Positions 26,748 to 34,836 of a stretch of 64,000 nt of DNA are shown one piece after another. The translations under genes were made by a program, and so were the position numbers. Below the pieces are notes generated by a model, which saw nothing but the letters and a program-made list of their open reading frames with translations, was not told where the DNA came from and ran no database searches. This stretch comes from Streptomyces xantholiticus. GTDB lineage: Bacteria > Actinomycetota > Actinomycetes > Streptomycetales > Streptomycetaceae. The DNA lies in NCBI RefSeq assembly GCF_014651015.1, contig NZ_BMWB01000022.1, positions 62,001-126,000 on the forward strand. The letters are read 5' to 3'. Numbering within the stretch: the first letter of the stretch is position 1; each line of letters opens with the position of its first letter.

Positions 26748-28109
26748 TTGATATCTACGGTAACGCGAGTGTTTTCGCGAACAGATGGCAGCCTTCGGTT
26801 GGCTGCTTGGCGTCAACCACGCGTCATGCTGTGGGTCGCAGTGAGTGTGGTGGGCCTCGGATTCCTCATTGCACTGGAGATCGCCGCGCGTCGGTACGGC
26901 GAGCGGGGGCCCATCACCGATCAGGCGCGAGAGGTGATATTCGCCCCCAAATCGGGGACGGTGTTGTACGTCAGTATGGCGTTGATGATGGTGGTGCTCA
27001 CCTGGCGGCAGCGGTTCATCGCGGCCGGCGCAGCGATCGGCATCGACGTCGTCTTCTGGCTCGTGCGGTGGGCTGTCGGCGCCGAGATGATGTTCGGCAA
27101 CGGCGCGTTGTGGGTGACTTTGGCCTGTGCCGTCGTCGCCGTCACGCGCCGCACCGGCCGGGACCGCGTCCTGCTGCTGAAAGGCGTCGGACTGGCCCTG
27201 CTGTTGGTGGCCGGCCGCAAGACAGGCTATGCCTGGCTGCTGATCACGTCGAAGACCCGCCCGGTGGTGCTCGACCAGTACGTGGCAACCGCCGATCAGG
27301 CGTTGGGCAACCCGTCGTGGCTGGTGGGCCGGATGGTCGCGGCCACCGGCACGGTCGGTGCCCACGTTCTCGACTGGGTCTACATTCAGCTCGCGGTGGC
27401 CGCGATCGTCGTCGCGCTGTACCAACTGCGCCACGTGGCGGTCGAGCGCCGCTTCCCGGGCCATCACCTGGTGCGCACCTTTCTGGTCATCGGCCTGCTC
27501 GGGCCGGGCATCTACATGATCTACCCGGTGGTCGGACCGATCTTCGCCTACGGCGCGGACGGGGGGCTCTGGGCGGTGGCCAACCTGTGGCCGGACACGC
27601 CGCCGCCGGTCAGTACCCCGTATCCGATGCCCTTCGACGAGATCACCCCGCGCAACTGCATGCCCAGCCTGCACACCGCGTGGGCCACCGCGATCTTCAT
27701 TCATTCCCGCAAGGGCCCGCGGGTTCTGCAATGCGTTGGAGCGTTCTGGCTGATCGCCACGCTCGGCGCAACGCTGGGCTTCGGCTACCACTACGGCGCG
27801 GACATCATCGCCGGCGTGGTGTTCACGCTCACGATCGAGACGGCGCTGCGCTCGCTCGACCGCGGCTGGGACCGGCCGGGAATACAGCTGGTCGTCTTCG
27901 GCGCCGCGGTCTTCGCTGCGCTCCTGGCGTCGTATCGCTATCTGTCGATGGAGATGGCCGAACATCCGTGGGTGTTCGGCCCGCTGCTCATTCTGGCGAT
28001 GACGTCAGTGGTATTCGGCTACGTACGGACCACCACGCTGTGGGAACGGAAGGCCGCGTCGGCGCATCTGCCGGAACCGCGACGCGAACAGCAGCCCGAG
28101 CTGGTTTGA
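26748..28109 (+). CDS. PAP2-superfamily membrane phosphatase/transferase
   Basis: A protein of up to 453 residues with about ten membrane spans. The PAP2 motifs of the Aur1/inositol-phosphotransferase type are present: CMPSLHTAW (H309) and GFGYHYGADII (H348, D352). Such enzymes act on lipid phosphates or transfer phospho-headgroups at the membrane. The start is uncertain: TTG at 26748, GTG at 26769 or ATG at 26826 are all in frame and none has a good ribosome site. The upstream region is markedly AT-rich for this genome. Confidence 0.8.
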   Translation: MISTVTRVFSRTDGSLRLAAWRQPRVMLWVAVSVVGLGFLIALEIAARRYGERGPITDQAREVIFAPKSGTVLYVSMALMMVVLTWRQRFIAAGAAIGIDVVFWLVRWAVGAEMMFGNGALWVTLACAVVAVTRRTGRDRVLLLKGVGLALLLVAGRKTGYAWLLITSKTRPVVLDQYVATADQALGNPSWLVGRMVAATGTVGAHVLDWVYIQLAVAAIVVALYQLRHVAVERRFPGHHLVRTFLVIGLLGPGIYMIYPVVGPIFAYGADGGLWAVANLWPDTPPPVSTPYPMPFDEITPRNCMPSLHTAWATAIFIHSRKGPRVLQCVGAFWLIATLGATLGFGYHYGADIIAGVVFTLTIETALRSLDRGWDRPGIQLVVFGAAVFAALLASYRYLSMEMAEHPWVFGPLLILAMTSVVFGYVRTTTLWERKAASAHLPEPRREQQPELV

Positions 28110-28304
28110 GTCATGCTGCAGCGGGTCGTGGGCCGAGCGCCTCCCGGGTGAGGCCGGCGGTGTCGTTGGTTCAGACCCCGCGGGCGACCCGCTGCCGCCT
28201 GGCTCACCCCGGCCGGCCGGCGCCCGGTGGCCGAACTCACCGACAGCCGCGCCGCCACCGCCGCTGAGGGACGGCCGGAGACGCGGGCCGATGGCTCTGC
28301 ACGC

Positions 28305-29234
28305 TCATTGCGCGGTGCGGAGCTTGTCGAGCTGCTTCTCGAATGCCTTCGTTTCCGCGATCAACTGGTCGCGTGCGTTCTCCTGCGTCTTGTCACCCTG
28401 GTTTTTGAATGTCTCGGCGAAATGTGGCTGGAGTTGGGTCCACCAGCCGTAGTCCAGCATCGCCCAGGCCTGCGGACACAACGGGGCGCGGGTCTTCGGC
28501 AGGTAACCCGCATCGACCAGGGGCCCGTAGAACTTGTTCGGGTCGCTCCCCTCGAGGTAGCAAAGGAAGTTGAAGACCCGTTGCTGGGTGACGGGATGAT
28601 CGCTCGAGAGCCCCTCCAGCGTCAGCTTGCCCTCCTCGCGGGCGATCTGGTCGAAGAGGATCGCGGCTGCCAGCGATGGACCCGGTCCCACCTCGTTGAC
28701 GGTGTAGAACGACGCGAACCCGTCGGCGGCGTCCTCCTCGAGGCCGAGGTTCGGAAGCCGAAGATGACGCTGCAGAGCATGGCCCATCTCGTGGCCGAAG
28801 ATGAACTGGGTCGACAGCGCGGTCAGGTCGTCGGCGTTGAACTTGTCCTGCGGGAACAGGGCGGGACGCTTGACGGTCTTGACCACGTTGCTGAGGACCC
28901 CTTCGATCTGGGTCAGGAACGCCGGGGGCACAAAGATCGTCCTGCCGTCGGGCTGGGTGACCGCATCCATAACGCCTGGTGGGACCTTGTCGGTGACTTT
29001 CACGACCAGGTCGTGCGGGAGGGCGACCGACTTGTTCACCCAGTCGGCGAGCTGCTCGAGCACGCGGGACTCCCGGACCACCGCTACGGCCTGCCGGTCC
29101 TTCGGCTTGATCGTGTTGTCCTCGTAGACGACCGTGACCTTGCCGTTCGCTTCTGCCGTGTTGCCGACGCCGTCACACGAGGTGACTGCGAGGCCGGCGA
29201 CGAGCAGCGTCCCCGCGAAAGCAGTCCTCAACAT
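28305..29234 (-). CDS. DUF4344 zinc metallopeptidase lipoprotein
   Basis: A 309-residue protein with a lipoprotein signal (AFAGTLLVAGLAVTSC, Cys about 20). A putative-metallopeptidase (DUF4344) domain follows. The zinc motif HEMGH is at residues 148-152 within FIFGHEMGHALQ, and the downstream EEDAADGFASFY supplies the third ligand region. It should act outside the membrane. An in-frame GTG at 29261 with AAGGAAAAG upstream is an alternative start that only lengthens the signal sequence. The neighbour on the right is decayed sequence. Confidence 0.85.
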   Translation of the reverse strand: MLRTAFAGTLLVAGLAVTSCDGVGNTAEANGKVTVVYEDNTIKPKDRQAVAVVRESRVLEQLADWVNKSVALPHDLVVKVTDKVPPGVMDAVTQPDGRTIFVPPAFLTQIEGVLSNVVKTVKRPALFPQDKFNADDLTALSTQFIFGHEMGHALQRHLRLPNLGLEEDAADGFASFYTVNEVGPGPSLAAAILFDQIAREEGKLTLEGLSSDHPVTQQRVFNFLCYLEGSDPNKFYGPLVDAGYLPKTRAPLCPQAWAMLDYGWWTQLQPHFAETFKNQGDKTQENARDQLIAETKAFEKQLDKLRTAQ

Positions 29235-29412
29235 GGCCGGGGGCCCACCACTGCTCAGCACCTGGTCAGCTCTTTTCCTTGGTAGGGGCGTTGGGGCGGG
29301 CGGCTGCTCTTCGTGGTCACCGGAGCCGTGCCCCGCTGCCGGAGGAGAACTCGAACGCAGCGAGTCGGAACCGTGAGCGGTATTGCAGGTTCGACCGTGC
29401 CGACGGCCGGGA

Positions 29413-29450
29413 TGCCGGCGGCAGGACTCGAACCCGACACGCGGATTATG
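29413..29450 (-). other. tRNA-like 3' half (T-arm-like sequence)
   Basis: On the minus strand the sequence CATAATCC, then GGGTTCGAGTCCTGCC, then GCCGGCA mimics the anticodon loop, T-arm and acceptor end of a tRNA. The T-stem has at least one mismatch and no 5' half pairs with it. It could be a tRNA fragment left by an integrative element or chance. Not a functional tRNA. Confidence 0.25.
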
Positions 29451-29784
29451 ATCGACGGACCCTGTGTCCGCAATGAACGCTTTGCGGCGTTTTTCGTCTT
29501 GTTGGTTCGGGCCGGCCGTGGTCGTGCACGTCATGGGTGTACGACCGCTCTTCGCTCGTGGCGGCGGGCCGTCGGCCTGGCCGTTCGGGGCGGTGCTCCC
29601 GCCGGGGCCGGGCTGCCGTCGCCGTACCGCGTGTCAGCCTGTCGCCGCGCCGCACGCCGAGATGTCCGTGCCTCCACCCTCAGCGAGACACCCGGGCGCG
29701 GCTGCGCACGCCGCGCCACTCGACTCTGTCGACCTGAGCGCGAATTCCTCTGCCCGGATCGGCCGCAGGCTGGCGTAGCGGGTG

Positions 29785-30045
29785 ATCATGACCATGCCTC
29801 CTCCGTAGCCGGCTGGTCCTTACGGGCCGCCGCCTCGGCCGAGCCCCTATGGACAGGCCTATCCGCAGCACCCGCAACCGCCCTATGGCCAGGCGCCGTA
29901 CCTGCATTAGCAGACGTACCCGTCGTGTCCCGGACCCGGCGCATGGGGGGCAGCCGCCGTCCGGACCGCCGCCCCGCAAGAACCGAACCGGTCTCGTCCT
30001 GGGGATCGTATTCGGCTCCATCGCCCGGCTACGCGCCAAGCCGTG
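29785..30045 (+). pseudogene. Proline/tyrosine-rich membrane protein remnant
   Basis: The frame reads MPPP, stop, PAGPYGPPPRPSPYGQAYPQ and more PYGQ repeats, a second stop, then (shifted) QPPSGPPPRKNRTGLVLGIV and the beginning of a membrane span. Proteins with a PPPGPYG-rich N-terminus before a PPRKNRTGLV transition are common small Streptomyces membrane or lipoproteins. Two stops, a frameshift and the lost C-terminus mark it as dead. Nothing else is supportable in 29451-29784. Confidence 0.6.
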
Positions 30046-30085
30046 GGCCGGCAGCCACTCACTTCTCAACTCGTAGGAAGCGGAG

Positions 30086-30688
30086 TCAATCGCAGGTGGC
30101 GCGCGGTTGCTGCACGCGAGCCGTGAGTTCGTTCTTCGCGGCGGGCCAGTCAAGGCTGGTGATGCTGTAGACCGCGGTGTCACGGATCCAGCCGTCGCGC
30201 ATGATCATGTGCCGGCGCAGGATCCCCTCGTGGGTTGCGCCGAGGCGAGTGATCGCAGCCCGCGATGTGCGGTTGCGGACGTCGGTGAGGAACTCGACAC
30301 GGTTCATACCGAGAATCTCGAAGGCGTGAGTCAGCATCAGCAGCTTGGCCTCGGTGTTGACGGCAGTGCGCTGCCAGGTGCGGCCGAGGAAGGTGAAGCC
30401 GATCTCGAGTCTGCGATTCGGCAGGTTGATTGCCATGAACCGGGTTGACCCGGCGATGCGTCCGGTGGCCAGGTCGATGGTCGCGTACGCGAGCTGGGTG
30501 CCGGCGTCGCGAGCACCGAGTGCGTCGTCGATGAATGCACGTACGTCGCGGGGGTGGGGAACGAGAGTCACCTGAAGGTTCCACAGCTCGCCGTCGCGGA
30601 TTGCTTCGCACAGACCGTCGTGATGGTCGTGTGTGAGCGGTTCAAGCCGCACCTGTGTGCCTGTCAGTACTGTGGCTTCCAGCTCCAT
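30086..30688 (-). CDS. RimJ/RimL-type GNAT acetyltransferase
   Basis: A 200-residue acetyltransferase of the RimJ/RimL group (GTQVRLEPLTHDHHDGLCEA, RLEIGFTFLGRTWQRTAVNT with the following EAKLLMLTHAFE, LGMNRVEFLTDVRNRTSRAA, and a C-terminal HMIMRDGWIRDTAVYSIT). Family members acetylate protein N-termini or small molecules, and the target here is unknown. It is monocistronic. The ATG at 30688 is the first possible start; the ribosome site is weak. Confidence 0.85.
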   Translation of the reverse strand: MELEATVLTGTQVRLEPLTHDHHDGLCEAIRDGELWNLQVTLVPHPRDVRAFIDDALGARDAGTQLAYATIDLATGRIAGSTRFMAINLPNRRLEIGFTFLGRTWQRTAVNTEAKLLMLTHAFEILGMNRVEFLTDVRNRTSRAAITRLGATHEGILRRHMIMRDGWIRDTAVYSITSLDWPAAKNELTARVQQPRATCD

Positions 30689-30987
30689 GCTCTACCCCCA
30701 AGTGGTCACCCGGCGCCGGGTGGACGCTACCGGCACGGGCATGCCGGGCACCGCGGTGACCAGCATGCGAACACAGCTGAGCACGTTCCGTTCGTACTTC
30801 CCCCGAGCACTCCCACGAGTACGCGGATACCGCGACCGGTGTGCGGCCTGGTCCAGGGGACGGTGATCAGCAGCCCGGGCGCGGAGCTGCCGGCAGCACC
30901 AGCCGCTGATCCGAGCGGGCGGCACCGGAAAACCTCCGGATTCGAGTGAACCTCCCGCGTGATTTGCCGCTCTGATGTCTCGACAGT

Positions 30988-31027
30988 GCCGAAGGGCCAA
31001 CCCCCTTGCCAGGTCCGGCCCTTCGGC
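30988..31027 (+). promoter_or_regulatory. Leader hairpin before the trypsin gene
   Basis: GCCGAAGGGCC (30988-30998) pairs perfectly with GGCCCTTCGGC (31017-31027) across an 18-nt loop and ends 30 nt before the trypsin ATG. It is too far from the convergently placed acetyltransferase to be that gene's terminator. It may be an attenuator, an mRNA-stabilising leader structure or a repressor site. The upstream interval 30689-30957 holds nothing else recognisable. Confidence 0.5.
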
Positions 31028-31057
31028 GTCCGTAATCAGAAGTGGAGACCAACCCCC

Positions 31058-31948
31058 ATGAGTGTTTCCCCGATCCGCCACCGCCTTCGCCGGATAACCT
31101 CCGCCGGGCTGGTGGCGAGCGCGGCGCTGGCCCTCGTCGGATCGGCCGTCACCACGGCCACGGCGCAGACCGCACCCGACAAGGAGAGGACGAAGCCCGG
31201 CGCCAAGATCATCGGCGGGGTGGAGCAGTCCAACGGTGCCCACCCCTGGATGGCGGCCCTGCTGAGCAAGGGCTCCGGGAACCCGGCCGATCGCCAGTTC
31301 TGCGGCGGCAGCCTGGTCAGCGACACCGTGGTGCTGACGGCCGCGCACTGCGTGACGGGCACGAAGCCGAAGCAGCTCGAGGTCACCGTCGGCCGGACCG
31401 TGTTGTCCGACAAGCGCCAGGGGCAGCTGCGCAACGTGCGGAGCATCGTCTCGCACCCCCGCTACGTCAAGGGGAACGAGGCGTACGACCTGGCGCTGCT
31501 GGAGCTGGCCAAGCCGGTCACCGGCACCGCCGCCGTGAAGATGCCGACCGCCGGCACCGACGCCCTGCTCCGCCCCGGCGCGCAGGCGATGGTCATCGGC
31601 TGGGGCAACACCGACACCGAGGTGCCCAGCTTTCCCGACCGGCTGCGCGGCGTGAAGGTGCCGCTGCTCTCGCACGCCGAGTGCACGGCGACATACCCGG
31701 GCTACAACAAGGCCGTCAACGTCTGCGCGGGCGTCGAGAGCAAGGACTCCTGCCAGGGCGACAGCGGCGGGCCGCTGTTCCGCAAGGTCGCGGGCCGTAC
31801 GTACCAGATCGGCATCGTGTCGTACGGCGAGGGCTGCGGTGAGCAGGGTGCGCCCGGCGTCTACACCTCCACCAGCTCGAAGAAGCTGTGGGACACGCTC
31901 GCCGAGTCCCCCGAGGGCAAGCGGATGAAGCAGCTGCTGCGGCGCTGA
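31058..31948 (+). CDS. Secreted trypsin-like serine protease (S1A)
   Basis: A 296-residue secreted protease. A basic N-terminus plus a hydrophobic stretch ending in TATAQ forms the signal peptide; a short propeptide precedes the mature start IIGGVEQS. The triad is H97 (TAAHC), D144 (YDLALLEL) and S236 (GDSGGPL); D230 in the S1 pocket (DSCQGDS) predicts cleavage after Arg or Lys. Cysteines pair as in Streptomyces trypsins. A C-terminal extension ends MKQLLRR. The ATG follows GTGGAGACC. It is separate from the intracellular-looking protease cassette further on. Confidence 0.93.
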   Translation: MSVSPIRHRLRRITSAGLVASAALALVGSAVTTATAQTAPDKERTKPGAKIIGGVEQSNGAHPWMAALLSKGSGNPADRQFCGGSLVSDTVVLTAAHCVTGTKPKQLEVTVGRTVLSDKRQGQLRNVRSIVSHPRYVKGNEAYDLALLELAKPVTGTAAVKMPTAGTDALLRPGAQAMVIGWGNTDTEVPSFPDRLRGVKVPLLSHAECTATYPGYNKAVNVCAGVESKDSCQGDSGGPLFRKVAGRTYQIGIVSYGEGCGEQGAPGVYTSTSSKKLWDTLAESPEGKRMKQLLRR

Positions 31949-32204
31949 CGCAGCGAGGCGGTGCCGGACCACCCCGGGTGCCTCGGTCGGACCCCGTTCG
32001 CACACGCATCGCCGGGGCGGCCGCAGTCGCACATGACCGACCACCCGAGGTGGCCGGCGTCGTCGATCCAACAGCGGTAACGCCTCACGGTCGCGCAACC
32101 GGCCGGCCGCCGTTCTGCCGAAGCGCCCGGCATCACGTGGGGCGGCGCCGAGGCAGGCCGGCTGGGTGCCCGGGCGGGCGATCGGCTGTCGACCGCCAAC
32201 TCAT

Positions 32205-32800
32205 CTGCAGGGTGCGGGTGACACCCGCGACGACCGCGGTCTTCAGCACCCAGCCGAAGGCGATCAGCAGGTAGGTCAGCCACTGGAGGCTGTCGTTCTC
32301 CCAGTACCAGGCCGTGCGCTGAACCAGGCCCCCGAATGGGGATCAAGAGGTCGAGTGTGCAGACGAGGGGCTGGAACGGGGCGCCTTCCCCTCGTTTGAC
32401 CGGGGTGGGGGCGTGAGTGGGAGTACGCGGTGGGCTTCGTCGTCGTGGCCGGCCTCCCCGTACCAGCTCGCCAACTGCTCACAGGGCCGGGGGTCGTGGC
32501 CCGCGCCGCGTCGTATCCACGCCACGCGGCGGGCCACGGAGTCCCGCCGCTCGCCTGCCTCGTCCACCTTGATGGAGCCGTGGACGAAGCCGTCCAACTC
32601 CACCACGTCCTGGGCAGGGCGGCAGAAGCGTGACAGCGTCGCGGCGAGGTACAGCCGGAGCGTGCCGAACGGTTCGTCGCCGGCGATCGTGACACCGGCC
32701 GAAACCTCGACACGCAGCACGCTCTGGTCGCGGACGAAGCCACACACGCCCCCCGGATGCAGGAATCCGCAGCCGCGGGGATAGTGGAGACAACGGGGAC
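32205..32800 (-). pseudogene. Degenerate second copy of the 17.7-18.3 kb membrane protein
   Basis: The region at 32205-32400 matches 17697-17900 base for base along most of its length (for example GGTGACACCCGCGA and CAGCCGAAGGCGATCAGCAG in both). The region at 32430-32610 matches 18070-18260. Between them the segment coding for the first membrane span is deleted. Several small indels break the frame, although pieces such as VVELDGFVHGSIKVDEAGER and RRVAWIRRGAG remain readable. Upstream residues (FVRDQSVLRVEVSAGVTI) belong to the beta-helix domain. The left part of this gap (31949-32204) holds no recognisable gene. Confidence 0.75.
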
Positions 32801-32875
32801 TTCGAGCCAGCGCCCCTGAGTTGCAGCCGCTGGAGTCCTCACCGGAAGGCGTGTTCTTCTCTTGGAGACGCCGAG

Positions 32876-34801
32876 ATGTCCGTACTGTTTTTCGACATCG
32901 GTGCCACACTCGCGGACGTGAGCGTCGCAGCCGACGGCTCATTGACCTTTCGCCCACGCCCGCGCGTCGTCGACGTTCTCGATTCCTTTGCGCAGGTACG
33001 CAAGGGCATCATCTCGAACCCGGGACCAGGAGCCACCGCAGGCGAGAACGCGGCGGCCGCGCTCGAAGCGGCGTTCGGCGGCCGCTTCGCGGACGAGGCA
33101 CTGGTCCACTGGGGCGCCAAGGACCGTCGGGCGATATTCGACGGCGCCCTCACGAGCGCGGGGCCGGGAGCCGGCGACTGCGTGTTCGTGGGCGAGGATG
33201 CGGACGAGCGCGCGTTCGCGCGCGAGGCGGGGATGCGCACCGCGGCCCACCCCGTCTTCACGCTCGCCGCGGTCGAGGGCCGACCCGTCTTCTGGGCGAG
33301 GATCGAGGTGCCGGAGGACCGGATCCTCGCCGAGCTGGAGGCGGTCGCGAACAGCGACGAGGTCGTGCCGGTGCACGTGGCGTCCGACCGGCTCGTCCTC
33401 GCCATGGCGACCGGGCGGGGCGTGCGCGCCGTCGAGCAGAGAGGGTTCACCGCCGACCTCCGCGGTCAGGTGGATGAGACGTCAGCCTTCCTCGTGCGTG
33501 ACGACCGTCCGGTTTCCGTACCGGAGGCCTTCGCTCAAGCCTCGGCGGCCTCCAGGGCCACGGCCGAGGCCTCCATGCGCGCGGCGGCGGCGTTCGCCTT
33601 CGTCTCGGCCGAACTCTCCGGATCGCGGCCGCCGGTCTCCTCGCTCGGTCCGGCGCCCGGCGGCGTCTACACAGCAGCCGCTGCCGGTCTCCCGGTCGAG
33701 GACGTGCACATCCCCGGCGCCCGGCCCGGCCACATCGAGCGTCTGCTTCCCGACCCCGCTCTGCTTTCCCGGCCCGGTCAGGCGCGTGCCGAACGGTTCG
33801 TCGCCGCCTTCGCCCCCGGGGCGCCGTCCCAGGAGACGGTCGACACGGTGCGCGCGGTGGTGACGCCGTCGGCCATCCGGTCCCATGTGGCCCGTATCTC
33901 CGGTGCGGATCCTCTCGTCGACGGCGACCCGCTCACGGTGCGCAGCCGTGACGCGTCGAGCGCGGACAACGAGCGGGTCGTCGACGCGCTCGCCGGGCGG
34001 CTCCACGAGCTGGGTCTGGACGTCAGGCGCCACGAGTTCACCTGGCGCGGGCACAGGCTCTCCAATGTGGAGGCCGAACTCGCGACCGAGGCCTCGGACG
34101 CCGTCGTCCTCGTCACCGCTCATCTCGACTCGACCGGGGCCGAGGGCGAGTTCTTCGACTCCGCGGGCCACTCACGCCCGTACGACCCGGCGGTCGATCC
34201 GGCCCCGGGCGCGGACGACGACGGCAGCGGAACAGCGGCGGTCATGGCGACGGCGGAGTGCCTGAGTTCGATGGTCGCCTCGGGCAGGACGCCGGCACGG
34301 AGTGTGCGCTTCGTGCTGTTCAACGCCGAGGAGCAGGGGCTCGTCGGCAGCAAGGCCTACGCGCGGGCGGCCGCGGCGGCAGGGGAGGCCATCGCCGGCG
34401 TCCTGCAGATGGACATGATCGCGGGTTTCCAGGGCGGCACGCGGACGATGGAGATCCACGCGGGCTCCGTCGTTCCCGGTCCGGTTGCAGGCGCCTCCGA
34501 CGCACTTGCCGACCTCGTCGCACAGGCCGGCCCCGCGGTCGCCCCCGACTTCACGGTCCAGCAGCTCACGGGCGCCACCGATCCGGCCGTGGGCCGCAGC
34601 GACCACGCGAGCTTCCACGAACGCGGCTGGGCGGCCGTCGCCGTCTCCGAGAACTTCTTCGACGACAACCGACCGGCCACCGGCACCCGGCAGTACCACA
34701 GACCGGGCGACACCCTTCTCGACAGGGACCACGACACGGACTACGCGGCCTCGATCGCGCGCACGGTAGCGGTGGCCGCACTGACCCTCGCGGGTCTCTG
34801 A
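32876..34801 (+). CDS. HAD-like domain fused to M28 zinc peptidase
   Basis: A 641-residue two-domain protein. Residues 1-130 are HAD-like (FFDIGATL at 6-13, then VFVGEDADERAFAREAGM around 104-121); the second Asp of DxD is Gly9, so phosphatase activity is doubtful. Residues about 320-641 are an M28 aminopeptidase domain with zinc ligands H416 (TAHLDS), D447 (GADDDGSGTAA), E485/E486 (NAEEQGL), D513 (MDMIAG) and H577 (SDHASF). The middle 180 residues are Ala-rich with no family I recognise. There is no signal peptide. TGGAGA precedes the ATG. First of three genes with 35- and 33-bp gaps, so probably one operon. The fusion is not one I know. Confidence 0.82.
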   Translation: MSVLFFDIGATLADVSVAADGSLTFRPRPRVVDVLDSFAQVRKGIISNPGPGATAGENAAAALEAAFGGRFADEALVHWGAKDRRAIFDGALTSAGPGAGDCVFVGEDADERAFAREAGMRTAAHPVFTLAAVEGRPVFWARIEVPEDRILAELEAVANSDEVVPVHVASDRLVLAMATGRGVRAVEQRGFTADLRGQVDETSAFLVRDDRPVSVPEAFAQASAASRATAEASMRAAAAFAFVSAELSGSRPPVSSLGPAPGGVYTAAAAGLPVEDVHIPGARPGHIERLLPDPALLSRPGQARAERFVAAFAPGAPSQETVDTVRAVVTPSAIRSHVARISGADPLVDGDPLTVRSRDASSADNERVVDALAGRLHELGLDVRRHEFTWRGHRLSNVEAELATEASDAVVLVTAHLDSTGAEGEFFDSAGHSRPYDPAVDPAPGADDDGSGTAAVMATAECLSSMVASGRTPARSVRFVLFNAEEQGLVGSKAYARAAAAAGEAIAGVLQMDMIAGFQGGTRTMEIHAGSVVPGPVAGASDALADLVAQAGPAVAPDFTVQQLTGATDPAVGRSDHASFHERGWAAVAVSENFFDDNRPATGTRQYHRPGDTLLDRDHDTDYAASIARTVAVAALTLAGL

Positions 34802-34836
34802 CGCACTTTCGAACGCTCCGGACAGGGGACCGCGCC

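Noticed and set aside
29413..29485. Functional tRNA gene
   Set aside because: Only the 3' half is tRNA-like; no acceptor or D-arm partner pairs with it and the T-stem has mismatches.
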